64,000 nt of DNA from Streptomyces sp. ICC1 (lineage in GTDB: Bacteria; Actinomycetota; Actinomycetes; Streptomycetales; Streptomycetaceae), in NCBI RefSeq assembly GCF_003287935.1, contig NZ_CP030287.1, forward strand, positions 7,882,869 through 7,946,868, given 5' to 3'. Position 1 is the stretch's first letter. Each line of letters opens with the position of its first letter. The notes beneath the pieces are model-generated. The model did not search any database, was not told the origin of the DNA, and saw only the letters and a list, made by a program, of their open reading frames with translations. Position numbers and translations under genes: made by a program. Below are positions 9,929 to 18,585 of the stretch, piece by piece.

Positions 9929-10503
9929 GCGTCGTGGCGAACTCCGGGCCGGACTCCGAGCCGGGTGCCGGGCCGGACGTCCGGCCGGACTCAAGGCTTG
10001 ACGTCGGGCTGATCTGGGCCCAGACCCTCGACGGCGTGATCGGCGCGGACAACGGGATTCCGTGGCGGCTGCCCGAGGATATGGCGCACTTCAAGGCGAC
10101 CACCCTCGGGCACCCGGTGGTGATGGGGCGCAAGACGTGGGATTCCCTTCCCGTGCGGTTCCGCCCCCTGGCCGGCCGGCGCAACATCGTGGTGACGCGC
10201 GATCCGCGGTGGGCTGCCGAGGGCGCGGAGCGCGCCGGATCCATCGCCGAGGCGCTGGGACTCGCGGCGGCCGGGTCCCCGGACGCGGCCGCCCGCGCGA
10301 CGGTGTGGGTGATCGGCGGGGGTGAGGTCTACCGTGCCGCCCTGGCCCACGCCACGATGCTCTCGGTGACCGAGGTCGACTCCGCGGTGAAGGGCGACAC
10401 CTACGCCCCGGCACCGGACGCGACGTGGAGCCTCGAGGAGGACGCCGACTGGCAGACCTCGACCGCGGGCCTCCGCTACCGCATCCTCAGGTACACCCGG
10501 TAG
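9925..10503 (+). CDS. folA: Dihydrofolate reductase
   Basis: 192 residues. It reduces dihydrofolate to tetrahydrofolate with NADPH. After an atypical ~25-residue acidic N-terminal extension rich in Pro/Gly/Asp, the DHFR domain starts at [22 protein letters not shown], with the acidic active-site residue in LPEDMAHF, then [12 protein letters not shown] and [11 protein letters not shown] for the cofactor. Overlaps thyA by ATGA and is surely co-translated. The extension could mean the true start is internal (near 9997), but no better codon with a ribosome site is evident. Confidence 0.96.
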   Translation: MSVVANSGPDSEPGAGPDVRPDSRLDVGLIWAQTLDGVIGADNGIPWRLPEDMAHFKATTLGHPVVMGRKTWDSLPVRFRPLAGRRNIVVTRDPRWAAEGAERAGSIAEALGLAAAGSPDAAARATVWVIGGGEVYRAALAHATMLSVTEVDSAVKGDTYAPAPDATWSLEEDADWQTSTAGLRYRILRYTR

Positions 10504-10524
10504 GAGCGGGTGGCGGACCGCGCG

Positions 10525-11736
10525 TCAGCGCATCTTCAGCTCCTGGCCGGGCGCGAGGGCCGCGGAGATGCGTTCGGCGATGGTCTGGGCAGAGTTGCCC
10601 TCGGGGCTCTTGGGGCCCTGCGTCACGTTCACCGAGATCGCGAGCTTCTTCGCCGGCAAGTAGGCCTGGATGGCCGCGTATCCGGAGAACGACGGGTTCG
10701 TCAGGATCCAGTCGTTGACCACGATCACGCCCAGCCCGAAGTGGTGGGCCTCGGTGTTGGTCAGGAGGCAGGCACTGGCGGGGCAGGAGGCCGTCGCGTG
10801 ACCGAGGCCGATGGTGCCCGGATCGAGCTGCGTCTTGAAGGACTTCGCTGACAGCAGCTCCCCGGTCCCGATGGCACGAGCGGACCGGTCCAGATCGCAG
10901 ATGTTCTGTACGAGGACGGCGCCGGGAGCGGTGGTCCACGAGGGGTTCCAGAAGGTGGACTCCTCGTAGGTGCCGCGCTCGGAGGTGAAGGCGTGCACCA
11001 CGGGGTCGGGGATCTGAGGTGTGAACTGGTTGCTGGTCTCGCTCAGCCCGAGCGGTTCGAACACGCGCTCCGCGAGCAGCCGGTCCAGCGGGAGTCCGCT
11101 GATCTTCTCCAGGGCGGCGCCGAGGATCGCGAAGTTGGCGTGCGAATAGCTCCAGTTGGTCCCCGGCTCGTACAGGAGCGGCTTGGCCGTCGCGATGCCG
11201 ATGACTTGCTCCGGCGTCCACTTGCGAAACGGCGCGGCCTCGAGCGCGGCGACGAAGGCGGGGTCCGTGACGTAGTCGTGCAGGCCCGACGTGGAGCTGC
11301 CGAGCATCCGCAGGGTGATCTCGGAGCCGTGCGGCACGTCCGGCAGCCAGCGGGACACGGGATCGTCGAGCGAGGCCTTGCCCTGGTCGACGAGCTGGAG
11401 CAGGACGGCGCCCATGTAGACGATGGCCACGGAGCCCGTGCGGAAGTGCATCGACGGTTCGGCCGGGACCCCCGTCATCGATTCCCCGAGAGCCGTGGTG
11501 AGCACGTCCCGGCCGTCGGAGGAGACCCGCAGGATCACCGAGTTCAGGCCGAACTCCTTCTGGGCCTGCTGGGCGATGGCCAGGACCTCACGTGCCTCGC
11601 CCTGCGCGGGGCCGGGCGAGTTGACGCAGGTTCCCGGGGCTGCGGCGGCCGGCTCCGCGCCCGCCGCCGTCCCGGCGGGAAGGGCCGCGCCCATCAGGCC
11701 GACGATGCACACCAAGACGGTACGGGTACGTCTCAT
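10525..11736 (-). CDS. Secreted beta-lactamase-fold protein with degenerate active site
   Basis: 403 residues with a clear signal peptide (MRRTRTVLVCIVGLMGAALP, cleavage near AGA). The rest follows class C beta-lactamase / DD-peptidase folds: LLQLVDQGKASLDDPVSRWLP, ITLRMLGSSTSGLHDY, and GAALEKISGLPLDRLLAERV. The usual SxxK catalytic motif is SVAI here (FRTGSVAIVYMG), so the lysine general base is absent, and the YxN position reads YSH. These changes argue against normal acyl-enzyme chemistry. It could be a binding protein or use altered chemistry. Convergent with folA, with a 21-bp gap. A sequencing error could fake one change but hardly both. Confidence 0.85.
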   Translation of the reverse strand: MRRTRTVLVCIVGLMGAALPAGTAAGAEPAAAAPGTCVNSPGPAQGEAREVLAIAQQAQKEFGLNSVILRVSSDGRDVLTTALGESMTGVPAEPSMHFRTGSVAIVYMGAVLLQLVDQGKASLDDPVSRWLPDVPHGSEITLRMLGSSTSGLHDYVTDPAFVAALEAAPFRKWTPEQVIGIATAKPLLYEPGTNWSYSHANFAILGAALEKISGLPLDRLLAERVFEPLGLSETSNQFTPQIPDPVVHAFTSERGTYEESTFWNPSWTTAPGAVLVQNICDLDRSARAIGTGELLSAKSFKTQLDPGTIGLGHATASCPASACLLTNTEAHHFGLGVIVVNDWILTNPSFSGYAAIQAYLPAKKLAISVNVTQGPKSPEGNSAQTIAERISAALAPGQELKMR

Positions 11737-11811
11737 TCCCCCAGTATGGGCAGGCCGGGTGCGCGGCGCACTTGGTGGGCGATCCGCAGGTCGGGGCCCC
11801 TGCCGTCGGCC

Positions 11812-11894
11812 CGTGCGGTCAGTGGCCGCGCGGTCAGTGGCCGTGCGGTCGTGGCCGTGCGGTCGTGGCTGTGCGGTCAGTGGCCGTCCGGTCA
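11812..11894. repeat. Short degenerate tandem repeat
   Basis: Five to six imperfect units of GTGCGGTCAGTGGCC / GTGCGGTCGTGGCC type lie head to tail between the serine-hydrolase-like gene and the 3' end of the next gene. No coding sense is apparent. Confidence 0.7.
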
Positions 11895-12557
11895 GGTGCG
11901 GGCCCGGAGGTCGAACCAGAACGCGTCCTCGGGCAGGCCTTCGTGGACCTGGGCCCGCAGCGCCCTGGGAATACCGAAGGCCTCGGCTTCACCGCGGTAG
12001 ACGGCGACCAGCGTCCCCGGTCCCCGCCACCAGGTGTCGGCGAGGCCCGCCACCGACGCCACCGGCTCCAGGCCGCCGAGATCGAGGCCCTCCACGGCGT
12101 CCCCCGACAGCGTGGTGGTCCGGCGCGCCCACTGCCGGGCGTGGTGTGCGAGGGCCACGGACTCGACCCACCCCTCGACACCGGCGTGCAGGGGGACCCA
12201 CCGGGCGCCGCGGATCCCGAACTCACCGTGCGGGCCGATCAGGAAGCTGAACGGGACGGAGGAACGCTGGTCCCCGGCCCAGAACCACCAGCCCGTCCCG
12301 GGCGACCCCTCGGGGGTGTCCGCGCCGAACACCAGGGGCCCGCCTTCGTACCAGGGCGCCGGAGGCAGGACGAGACCGCCCCAGCGGGCCTCGAACTCCG
12401 CCACCCGGTCGATGACTTCGGCCGGAACCCCGAGGTCCAGCCACTTCGCCCGGTACGGCTCCACCTGCCGGCGTTCCACCCGGACGCCGTGCCCGCTCAG
12501 GAAGCCGGCGGCCAGCTCGCTCAGCCCTTGCGACATGCCATCGGTCCCGTAGCCCAT
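11892..12557 (-). CDS. Hypothetical protein, possibly SMI1/KNR4-like
   Basis: 221 residues, ATG at 12557. A soluble acidic protein rich in Trp and Gly. The middle has WWFWAGDQRSSVPFSFLIGPHG and the C-terminal half HARQWARRTTTLSGDAVEGLD. Overall layout, with an early VIDRVAEFEARWGGLVLPPA segment, is reminiscent of SMI1/KNR4 (SUKH) proteins, often immunity or regulatory modules, but I cannot confirm this. Its 3' end overlaps the tandem repeat. No toxin gene is visible beside it. The sequence immediately upstream leads into an assembly artefact near 12620. Confidence 0.6.
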   Translation of the reverse strand: MGYGTDGMSQGLSELAAGFLSGHGVRVERRQVEPYRAKWLDLGVPAEVIDRVAEFEARWGGLVLPPAPWYEGGPLVFGADTPEGSPGTGWWFWAGDQRSSVPFSFLIGPHGEFGIRGARWVPLHAGVEGWVESVALAHHARQWARRTTTLSGDAVEGLDLGGLEPVASVAGLADTWWRGPGTLVAVYRGEAEAFGIPRALRAQVHEGLPEDAFWFDLRART

Positions 12558-12655
12558 TCCGCCAGCCTAATCCGTGGTCCCGACAGGCCGTCAGGCCCCT
12601 GGTTTCGGTGCGCCGCGAGACAGGGTCGAGGTGCTCTCCTGGTGGTCGGAAATCG

Positions 12656-12817
12656 TTGCGAGACACGCCATGTCCGAGAACCTGCGCGAGGAGGTCGCCG
12701 CCTCGGGCGTGCGCGTGGTCACCATCGCCCCGGCGCCGTGGAGACCGAGCGCCTCTCCCACACCAGCGACGAGCGGATCAAGACCGACCACGGGGCCTGG
12801 AAGGAGTCCGCCGGCCG
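12656..12817 (+). pseudogene. Fragment of a short-chain dehydrogenase/reductase C-terminus
   Basis: The plus strand reads HAMSENLREEVAASGVRVVT followed, after a one-base shift near 12733, by AVETERLSHTSDERIKTDHG. This is the alpha-F/beta-F region of a classical SDR after the YxxxK helix; no Rossmann N-terminus or catalytic Tyr is present. The piece is embedded in a foldback and next to adapter sequence, so it is best explained as a stray read fragment joined during assembly rather than a gene at this locus. Confidence 0.6.
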
Positions 12818-12883
12818 GGCCCCGTGGTCGGTCTTGATCCGCTCGTCGCTGGTGTGGGAGAGGCGCTCGGTCTCCACGGCGCC
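12732..12883. repeat. 66-bp perfect inverted repeat with 20-base loop (foldback)
   Basis: The left arm 12732-12797 and right arm 12818-12883 are exact reverse complements over 66 bp. The arms are SDR coding sequence read once in each direction. A mosaic-end-like sequence starts 4 bp after the right arm. Perfect identity, coding content and adapter together indicate a library or assembly foldback, not a natural terminator or cruciform. Confidence 0.9.
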
Positions 12884-12886
12884 GTC

Positions 12887-12905
12887 AGATGTGTCTAGGG
12901 GCCGG
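12887..12905. other. Degenerate Nextera mosaic-end sequence (junction)
   Basis: Begins GTCAGATGTGTCTAG, matching the CAG plus AGATGTGTATAAG part of the adapter with one substitution before decaying into genomic sequence. It marks the join between the SDR foldback and the 3'-cut protein kinase gene. Confidence 0.7.
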
Positions 12906-14218
12906 CTACTCGTCCGGCCGCCCGCGCCGGCGCCGCCGGCCCCCTGCGCGGGGTTCGGCGCGGCCGGCGGAACCGCCCCGCCGGCGCCGCCCTGGCCGCC
13001 GGGGTCCCCGCCCGGCGGCGGGGCCGACGCGCCCGGCGTCACCTCGCCCGGGGTGCCGGAGGGGGACGCGCCGGGGCTCTGGCTCCCGCTGCCGGACACC
13101 GGGGCGGACACGGAGGCGGACGGCTCCCGTCCCGCCGTCGGCGCGTCGGACTGCCGGCCGCGGGGATCGATGTAGAGGACGGTGACGGCCACCGTCACCG
13201 TGAGCGTCACGGTGACCGCGAGCGGTACGGCGATGCCCGCCGGGACGCTCAGCCACTTCAGCCACTTCAGCCGGTTCCGCCTCGACCCGTCGGCCGCCGT
13301 CGGCGTCACCGCCACCGCGGGCAGGGCCGCACCGTCCGGCCGGGGCACGGTCGGCCCGGCCGGCGCGTCGAGCTCGCCGAGCGGCCGGCCGGCCGCCGCA
13401 CGCCGCGCCGCCGCGGCCATCACCGAGGCGTCGGCGTACCGCTCCTGCGGCTGCTTGGCCAGCGCCCTGGCGACGAAGGCGCGCACCGGCGCCGGGAACT
13501 CCTCGGGAAGGGCCGGCACCGGCTCGCGGATGTGCTTGAGCGCGATCTCGATGACCGACTCACCGGTGAACGGCGGCTCGCCGGTCAGCAGTTCGTAGCA
13601 GACCACGCCCGTGGAGTAGAGATCGGACGCCGCGACGGCGCCGAGCCCCTCCGCCTGCTCGGGCGCCATGTAGAGCGCTGTGCCGAGCACCGCGTGCGAG
13701 TCGGTGATCCCGATGCTGGCCGCACTGGAACGGGCGATGCCGAAGTCCGTGACCGTGACCCGGCCGTCGTCACCGAGCATCAGGTTCGACGGCTTGATGT
13801 CCCGGTGCGTCACGCCCTGCAGGTGGGCGGCGTGCAGCGCGTCCAGGGCCTGCCCGGCGATGTCCAGCACCTGCTCGGCGGGGAGCGGCCCGCTCTGCGC
13901 GCGGACCTCGTTGAGCGGCCGGCCCTCGACGAGCTCCATCACGATGTACGCGACCATCTCGCCGGACTCGATCCGGCTCTCGCCGTAGTCGTGGACGTCG
14001 ACGATCCCGGGGTGGCTGAGCGAGGCGAGGACCATGGCCTCCCGGCGGAACCTCGCCGCGAACCCGATGTCGTCGAGCAGCGCCGGAAGCAGCACCTTCA
14101 CCGCGACCTGCCGTCTGAGCACGCCGTCGTCGGCCCGCCAGACCTCGCCCATGCCGCCCCCGCCGATCCGCTCGGCCAGCGTGTAACGGTCCCCTAGTAC
14201 CGTCCCCCGTCCCCACAT
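12906..14218 (-). CDS. Ser/Thr protein kinase, PknB-like, 3' end missing
   Basis: About 437 genuine residues remain. The kinase domain spans roughly residues 1-270: Gly loop RIGGGGMGEVW, Lys in VAVKVLL, HRDIKPSNLM catalytic loop, DFGIAR, and the APEQ segment. A juxtamembrane region leads to one membrane helix (residues ~330-355, rich in TVTLTVTVAVTV) and a Gly/Pro/Ser-rich extracellular tail. The reading frame then runs into the SDR foldback, so the native C-terminus is lost. It is divergent from the Pls-type NRPS with 325 bp between; co-regulation is possible. Expected role: membrane signalling by phosphorylation of unknown partners. Confidence 0.9.
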
Positions 14219-14543
14219 GTGCGCCCCTTGCCGTCCCTGCTTGTTGGTGGTCAGCCAAAGTCGGTCGGGACGAGGGTACTTGGTGCCTGCACGGTCACCG
14301 GGTGGGCCCTGTCACACAGGCTGCCGCGCAGCCCGCCGCGCACGCCGGTGGCCGGCTGCCGCCGCCGCGACACCGCGCGGCCTCCTTACCGTTCCTTCCC
14401 GGCCACGCGCAAGCCTTCTGCAAGAAACTTCCGGACCGCCCACTAGACTGGCGGGTTGTTTGGTGCTGGACCGGAACAACCTGGGCAGACCCGGGCTCCG
14501 CCCGGCGACCCGGGACGTTTCCGGGACCGAGACGCGAGGGCCG
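14219..14543. other. Divergent intergenic region, kinase / NRPS
   Basis: 325 bp between two divergent genes. I see a possible plus-strand -10 hexamer TAGACT near 14443 but no good -35 partner, and no strong hairpin or small gene. A NRPS start at 14544 is chosen because the sequence before it lacks coding character. Confidence 0.4.
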
Positions 14544-17500
14544 ATGGCAGCCACACCAGAGCACGGTGAACTCACTCTGCTCGACGACGGGACCGTGCCC
14601 GACGACGGGACCGTGCTCGAAGCGGCGGAGGGGTTCGAGGAGGCCGGCAAGTCCGCCCGGTTCTCCGCCGGGCCCGCCGCCCCGACGCGCACCCTCGTCG
14701 ACATCTTCGAGGCCTCCGTACGGGCGTACCCCGACGACCTCGCCCTGGACGACGGCACCGAACAGCTGACCTACCGCGCGCTGGCCGCCGAGGTCGAGCG
14801 CCGCAAGCGCGCCCTCGCGGCCGCCGGAGTGGGGCTCGGCGACCGCGTCGGCGTCCGCGTGCCGTCCGGGACCAACGAGCTGTACGCGGGGATCCTCGCC
14901 GTCCTCGCCGCGGGCGCCGCCTACGTGCCCGTGGACGCCGAGGACCCGGACGAGCGGGCCGAGCTCGTCTTCGCCGAGGCCGGGGTGCGGGCGGTGCTGG
15001 GCGCGGGACAGCGCATCGCGGCCACCGGCCTCGCGGACGCCCCGAGATCCGCCGCGCGGCCCGGTCCCGGGCACGACGCGTGGATCATCTTCACCTCCGG
15101 CTCCACCGGCAAGCCCAAGGGCGTCGCCGTCAGCCACCGCAGCGCCGCCGCCTTCGTGGACGCCGAAGCCGCGCTGTTCCTCAGCGAGGAGCCGATCGGA
15201 CCCGGGGACCGGGTCATGGCCGGACTGTCCGTCGCCTTCGACGCCTCCTGCGAGGAGATGTGGCTGGCCTGGCGCTACGGCGCCTGCCTCGTGCCCGTCC
15301 CGCGCTCCCAGGTGCGCAGCGGCGCCGACCTCGGCCCCTGGCTGGCGGAACAGGAGATCACCGTCGTCTCCACCGTGCCGACCCTGGCCGCGCTCTGGGA
15401 GCCCGAGACCCTCAACGAGGTCCGCCTGCTGATCTTCGGCGGCGAGGCCTGCCCGCCCGAGCTGACCCAGCGCCTGGTCACGGAGGGCCGCGAGGTCTGG
15501 AACACCTACGGACCCACCGAGGCCACCGTCGTCGCCTGCGCCGCCCTGCTGACCGGTGAGGAGCCGATCCGCATCGGGCTCCCGCTGAACGGCTGGGAGC
15601 TGGCCGTCGTCGACGAGTCCGGCGAGCCGGTGCCCATGGGCGGCAGCGGCCAGCTCGTGATCGGCGGCGTCGGCCTGGCCCGCTACCTGGACCCCGACAA
15701 GGACGCCGAGAAGTACGCCCCCCTGGAATCCCTCGGCTGGCAGCGCGCCTACCGCAGCGGCGACCTCGTCCGGGCCGAACCGGAGGGCCTGGTCTTCCTC
15801 GGCCGGGGCGACGAGCAGATCAAGCTCGGCGGCCGGCGGATCGAACTGGGCGAGGTCGACGCCGCGCTCCAGGCCCTGCCCGGCGTCGCCGGCGCGGCCG
15901 CCGCCGTCCGCACCGCGCGCAGCGGCAACCAGCTGCTCGTCGGCTACCTCGTCACCCAGGAGGGCTGGGACCACGCGGCGGCCGTGACCCGGCTGCGCGC
16001 CGAGCTGCCCGCGGCCCTCGTCCCGCTGCTCGCACCCGTGGACGAGCTGCCGACCCGCACCTCCGGGAAGGTGGACCGCAACGCACTGCCCTGGCCGCTG
16101 CCCGAACTGGAGACCACCGGCCCCGCCGAACAGCTGTACGGCACCGAGGCCTGGCTCGCCGAGCAGTGGAGCGAGACCCTCGGCGTGGCCGTCACCGCCG
16201 CCGCCGACGACTTCTTCGCCATCGGCGGCAGCAGCCTCGCCGCCGCCCAGCTCACCACCCGGCTGCGCACCCGCTACCCCAGCGCCGCCGTACTCGACAT
16301 CTACCAGCAGCCCACCCTGCGCAAGCTGGCCCGGCACCTGGAGAAGTCCGCGCAGGACGACGGCGCGACCCGGACCGTGGTGCCCGTGCCGACGCGCGCC
16401 AAGGTGGTGCAGTCGCTGCTGCTGCTCCCGCTGTTCACGCTGATCGGCCTGCGCTGGACGGTGGCCCTGCTCGCGCTGGGCAACGTACTGCACTGGTCCG
16501 GGGCCTACCCGTGGGCGCCGGCCGCCTCCTGGTGGCTCGTCGCCGCCGGGGCGGCGCTGCTCTTCAGCCCGCCGGGCCGCCTCGCGATCGCCGCCGGCGG
16601 CGCACGCCTGCTGCTGCGCGGGGTCAAGGCCGGGCGCCACCCGCGCGGCGGAAGCGTGCACCTGAGGCTGTGGACCGCCGAGCGGCTCGCCGAGTACTCC
16701 GGCGCGACCTCGCTCACCGGCTCCTGGCTGGAGCGCTACGCGAGGGCCCTGGGCGCCAAGATCGGCCCCGAGGTGGACCTGCACTCGCTGCCCCCGGTCA
16801 CCGGCATGCTCAAACTGGGACGCGGCTGCGCCGTGGAGTCCGAGGTGGACCTCTCCGGGCACTGGCTGGACGGCGACCACCTCGAGATCGGCCCGGTCAA
16901 GGTCGGCGCGGGCGCCGTGGTCGGCACCCGCAGCATCCTCTTCCCCGGCGCACGGGTCGGCAAGCGGGCCGAGGTGGCCCCCGGCTCCGCCGTGGTCGGG
17001 CAGATCCCCACCGGCCAGCGCTGGGCCGGAGCCCCCGCCGGCAAGCTCGGCAAGGCCAAGCGGAACTGGCCGGGGGAGCGCCCGCCGCGGCCGCTGCGCT
17101 GGCGCGCCGCGTACGGAGCGGCCGGCGCCTGCCTCACCGGCCTGCCCGTGCTCGCGGTCGTGCCCGCCCTGCTCGTGGCGGACCGGTTCGTGCCCGCCGG
17201 TGCCGGGCTCGCCCAGGCCCTGCGCGGAGCCCTGCTCGCGGTGGTGCCCGGGGCGCTCGCCTTCGGGTTCGCGTACGCCCTGCTCCTGCTGGTCTCGGTG
17301 CGCCTGCTCAGCCTCGGGCTGCGCACCGGAGTCCATCCGACGCACAGCCGGATCGGCTGGCAGGCCTGGACGGCCACCCAGCTCATGGACCTGTCCCGGG
17401 AGACGCTCTTCCCCCTGTACGCCGGGCTGATCACACCGGTGTGGCTCCGGCTGCTCGGCATGAAGATCGGCCGGGGTGCGGAGGTGTCCACCGTGCTCGC

Positions 17501-18485
17501 GCTGCCGAGCCTCACCACCGTGGGCGAAGGCGCGTTCCTGGCCGACGACACCCTGACCGCCCCCTACGAACTGGGCGGCGGCTGGATGCGCATCGGACAC
17601 TCCGAGATCGGCCGCCGGGCCTTCCTCGGCAATTCGGGAATGACCGCGCCGGGCCGCAACGTCCCGGACGACGGGCTGGTCGGCGTCCTGTCGGCCACGC
17701 CGAAGAAGGCCAAGAAGGGCAGCTCGTACCTGGGCCTGCCGCCGGTGCGGCTGCCCCGCTCCGCCGCGGACGCCGACCAGAGCCGGACGTACGACCCTCC
17801 CGCGCACCTGCTGTGGGCGCGCGGCCTGGTCGAGCTGTGCCGCCTCGTCCCCGTCTTCTGCTCGGCCGCGCTGGCCGTCCTGACCGTGGCGGCGTTCTGC
17901 GCGCTCGCCGCCCCCGAAGCGCTGGGCCCCTGGGGGACCGCGCTGCTCTCCGGAGCGGTCCTGCTCGCCGCGGGCCTGGCCGCGTGCACGGTCTCCGTGG
18001 CCGCGAAGTGGCTGCTGGTCGGCCGCCACCGGACGGGGGAGCACCCGCTGTGGAGCGGGTTCGTCTGGCGCAACGAACTGGCCGACACCTTCGTCGAGGT
18101 CCTGGCCGTTCCGTGGCTGGCCGGATCCGTACCCGGCACGCCGCTGCTGTCGCTCTGGCTGCGCGCCCTCGGGGCCCGGATCGGGCGGGGCGTGTGGTGC
18201 GAGAGCTACTGGCTGCCGGAGACGGACCTGGTGGTGCTCGGCGACGCGGTCAGCGTGAACCGGGGCTGTGTACTGCAGACACACCTCTTCCACGACCGGA
18301 TCTTGAGGACGGATACTGTGGTCCTCGGCGAGGGTGCCACCCTGGGCCCCGGCGGGATCGTCCTGCCCGGGAGCACGGTCGGGGCACGCAGCACACTGGG
18401 TCCCGCCTCACTCGTGATGGCCGGGGAATCCGTCCCCGCCGACAGCCGCTGGCTGGGCAATCCGATCGAGGCGTGGCGGTCCTGA
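14544..18485 (+). CDS. Pls/PosA-type single-module NRPS (poly-amino-acid synthetase-like)
   Basis: 1,313 residues, very close to the epsilon-poly-L-lysine synthetase length of about 1,320. The adenylation domain (residues ~60-520) has WIIFTSGSTGKPKGVAVSH, FDASCEEMWLAWR, NTYGPTEATVV, YRSGDLV, GRGDEQIKLGGRRIELGE and the A10 lysine in TSGKVDRNAL. The carrier domain has FFAIGGSSLAA (phosphopantetheine Ser ~560). There is no condensation or thioesterase domain. The rest has membrane helix pairs alternating with three soluble tandem domains rich in hexapeptide-like GxxVG repeats, the Pls architecture that iteratively links one amino acid at the membrane. The monomer cannot be read here by eye. An M1 peptidase gene follows 100 bp downstream on the same strand. 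Confidence 0.92.
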   Translation: MAATPEHGELTLLDDGTVPDDGTVLEAAEGFEEAGKSARFSAGPAAPTRTLVDIFEASVRAYPDDLALDDGTEQLTYRALAAEVERRKRALAAAGVGLGDRVGVRVPSGTNELYAGILAVLAAGAAYVPVDAEDPDERAELVFAEAGVRAVLGAGQRIAATGLADAPRSAARPGPGHDAWIIFTSGSTGKPKGVAVSHRSAAAFVDAEAALFLSEEPIGPGDRVMAGLSVAFDASCEEMWLAWRYGACLVPVPRSQVRSGADLGPWLAEQEITVVSTVPTLAALWEPETLNEVRLLIFGGEACPPELTQRLVTEGREVWNTYGPTEATVVACAALLTGEEPIRIGLPLNGWELAVVDESGEPVPMGGSGQLVIGGVGLARYLDPDKDAEKYAPLESLGWQRAYRSGDLVRAEPEGLVFLGRGDEQIKLGGRRIELGEVDAALQALPGVAGAAAAVRTARSGNQLLVGYLVTQEGWDHAAAVTRLRAELPAALVPLLAPVDELPTRTSGKVDRNALPWPLPELETTGPAEQLYGTEAWLAEQWSETLGVAVTAAADDFFAIGGSSLAAAQLTTRLRTRYPSAAVLDIYQQPTLRKLARHLEKSAQDDGATRTVVPVPTRAKVVQSLLLLPLFTLIGLRWTVALLALGNVLHWSGAYPWAPAASWWLVAAGAALLFSPPGRLAIAAGGARLLLRGVKAGRHPRGGSVHLRLWTAERLAEYSGATSLTGSWLERYARALGAKIGPEVDLHSLPPVTGMLKLGRGCAVESEVDLSGHWLDGDHLEIGPVKVGAGAVVGTRSILFPGARVGKRAEVAPGSAVVGQIPTGQRWAGAPAGKLGKAKRNWPGERPPRPLRWRAAYGAAGACLTGLPVLAVVPALLVADRFVPAGAGLAQALRGALLAVVPGALAFGFAYALLLLVSVRLLSLGLRTGVHPTHSRIGWQAWTATQLMDLSRETLFPLYAGLITPVWLRLLGMKIGRGAEVSTVLALPSLTTVGEGAFLADDTLTAPYELGGGWMRIGHSEIGRRAFLGNSGMTAPGRNVPDDGLVGVLSATPKKAKKGSSYLGLPPVRLPRSAADADQSRTYDPPAHLLWARGLVELCRLVPVFCSAALAVLTVAAFCALAAPEALGPWGTALLSGAVLLAAGLAACTVSVAAKWLLVGRHRTGEHPLWSGFVWRNELADTFVEVLAVPWLAGSVPGTPLLSLWLRALGARIGRGVWCESYWLPETDLVVLGDAVSVNRGCVLQTHLFHDRILRTDTVVLGEGATLGPGGIVLPGSTVGARSTLGPASLVMAGESVPADSRWLGNPIEAWRS

Positions 18486-18585
18486 AGGGCGTCCGCGCCA
18501 CTGGGGGCCGTCCGCGCCGCGGCGCCCGCGAGGGCGGCGTCGGCACGTCGTACCAACACGCACAGCGCAGGGAGCGGAAGCGGCA

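Noticed and set aside
12732..12883. Foldback as a natural transcription terminator
   Set aside because: A 66-bp perfect stem made of SDR coding sequence next to adapter is far beyond any terminator; an artefact is the better reading.
14295..18293. 1,332-residue open frame on the minus strand inside the NRPS gene
   Set aside because: It is the antisense of the clear Pls-type coding sequence; composition is Gly/Arg/Gln-rich with no domain, as expected for a GC-rich shadow.
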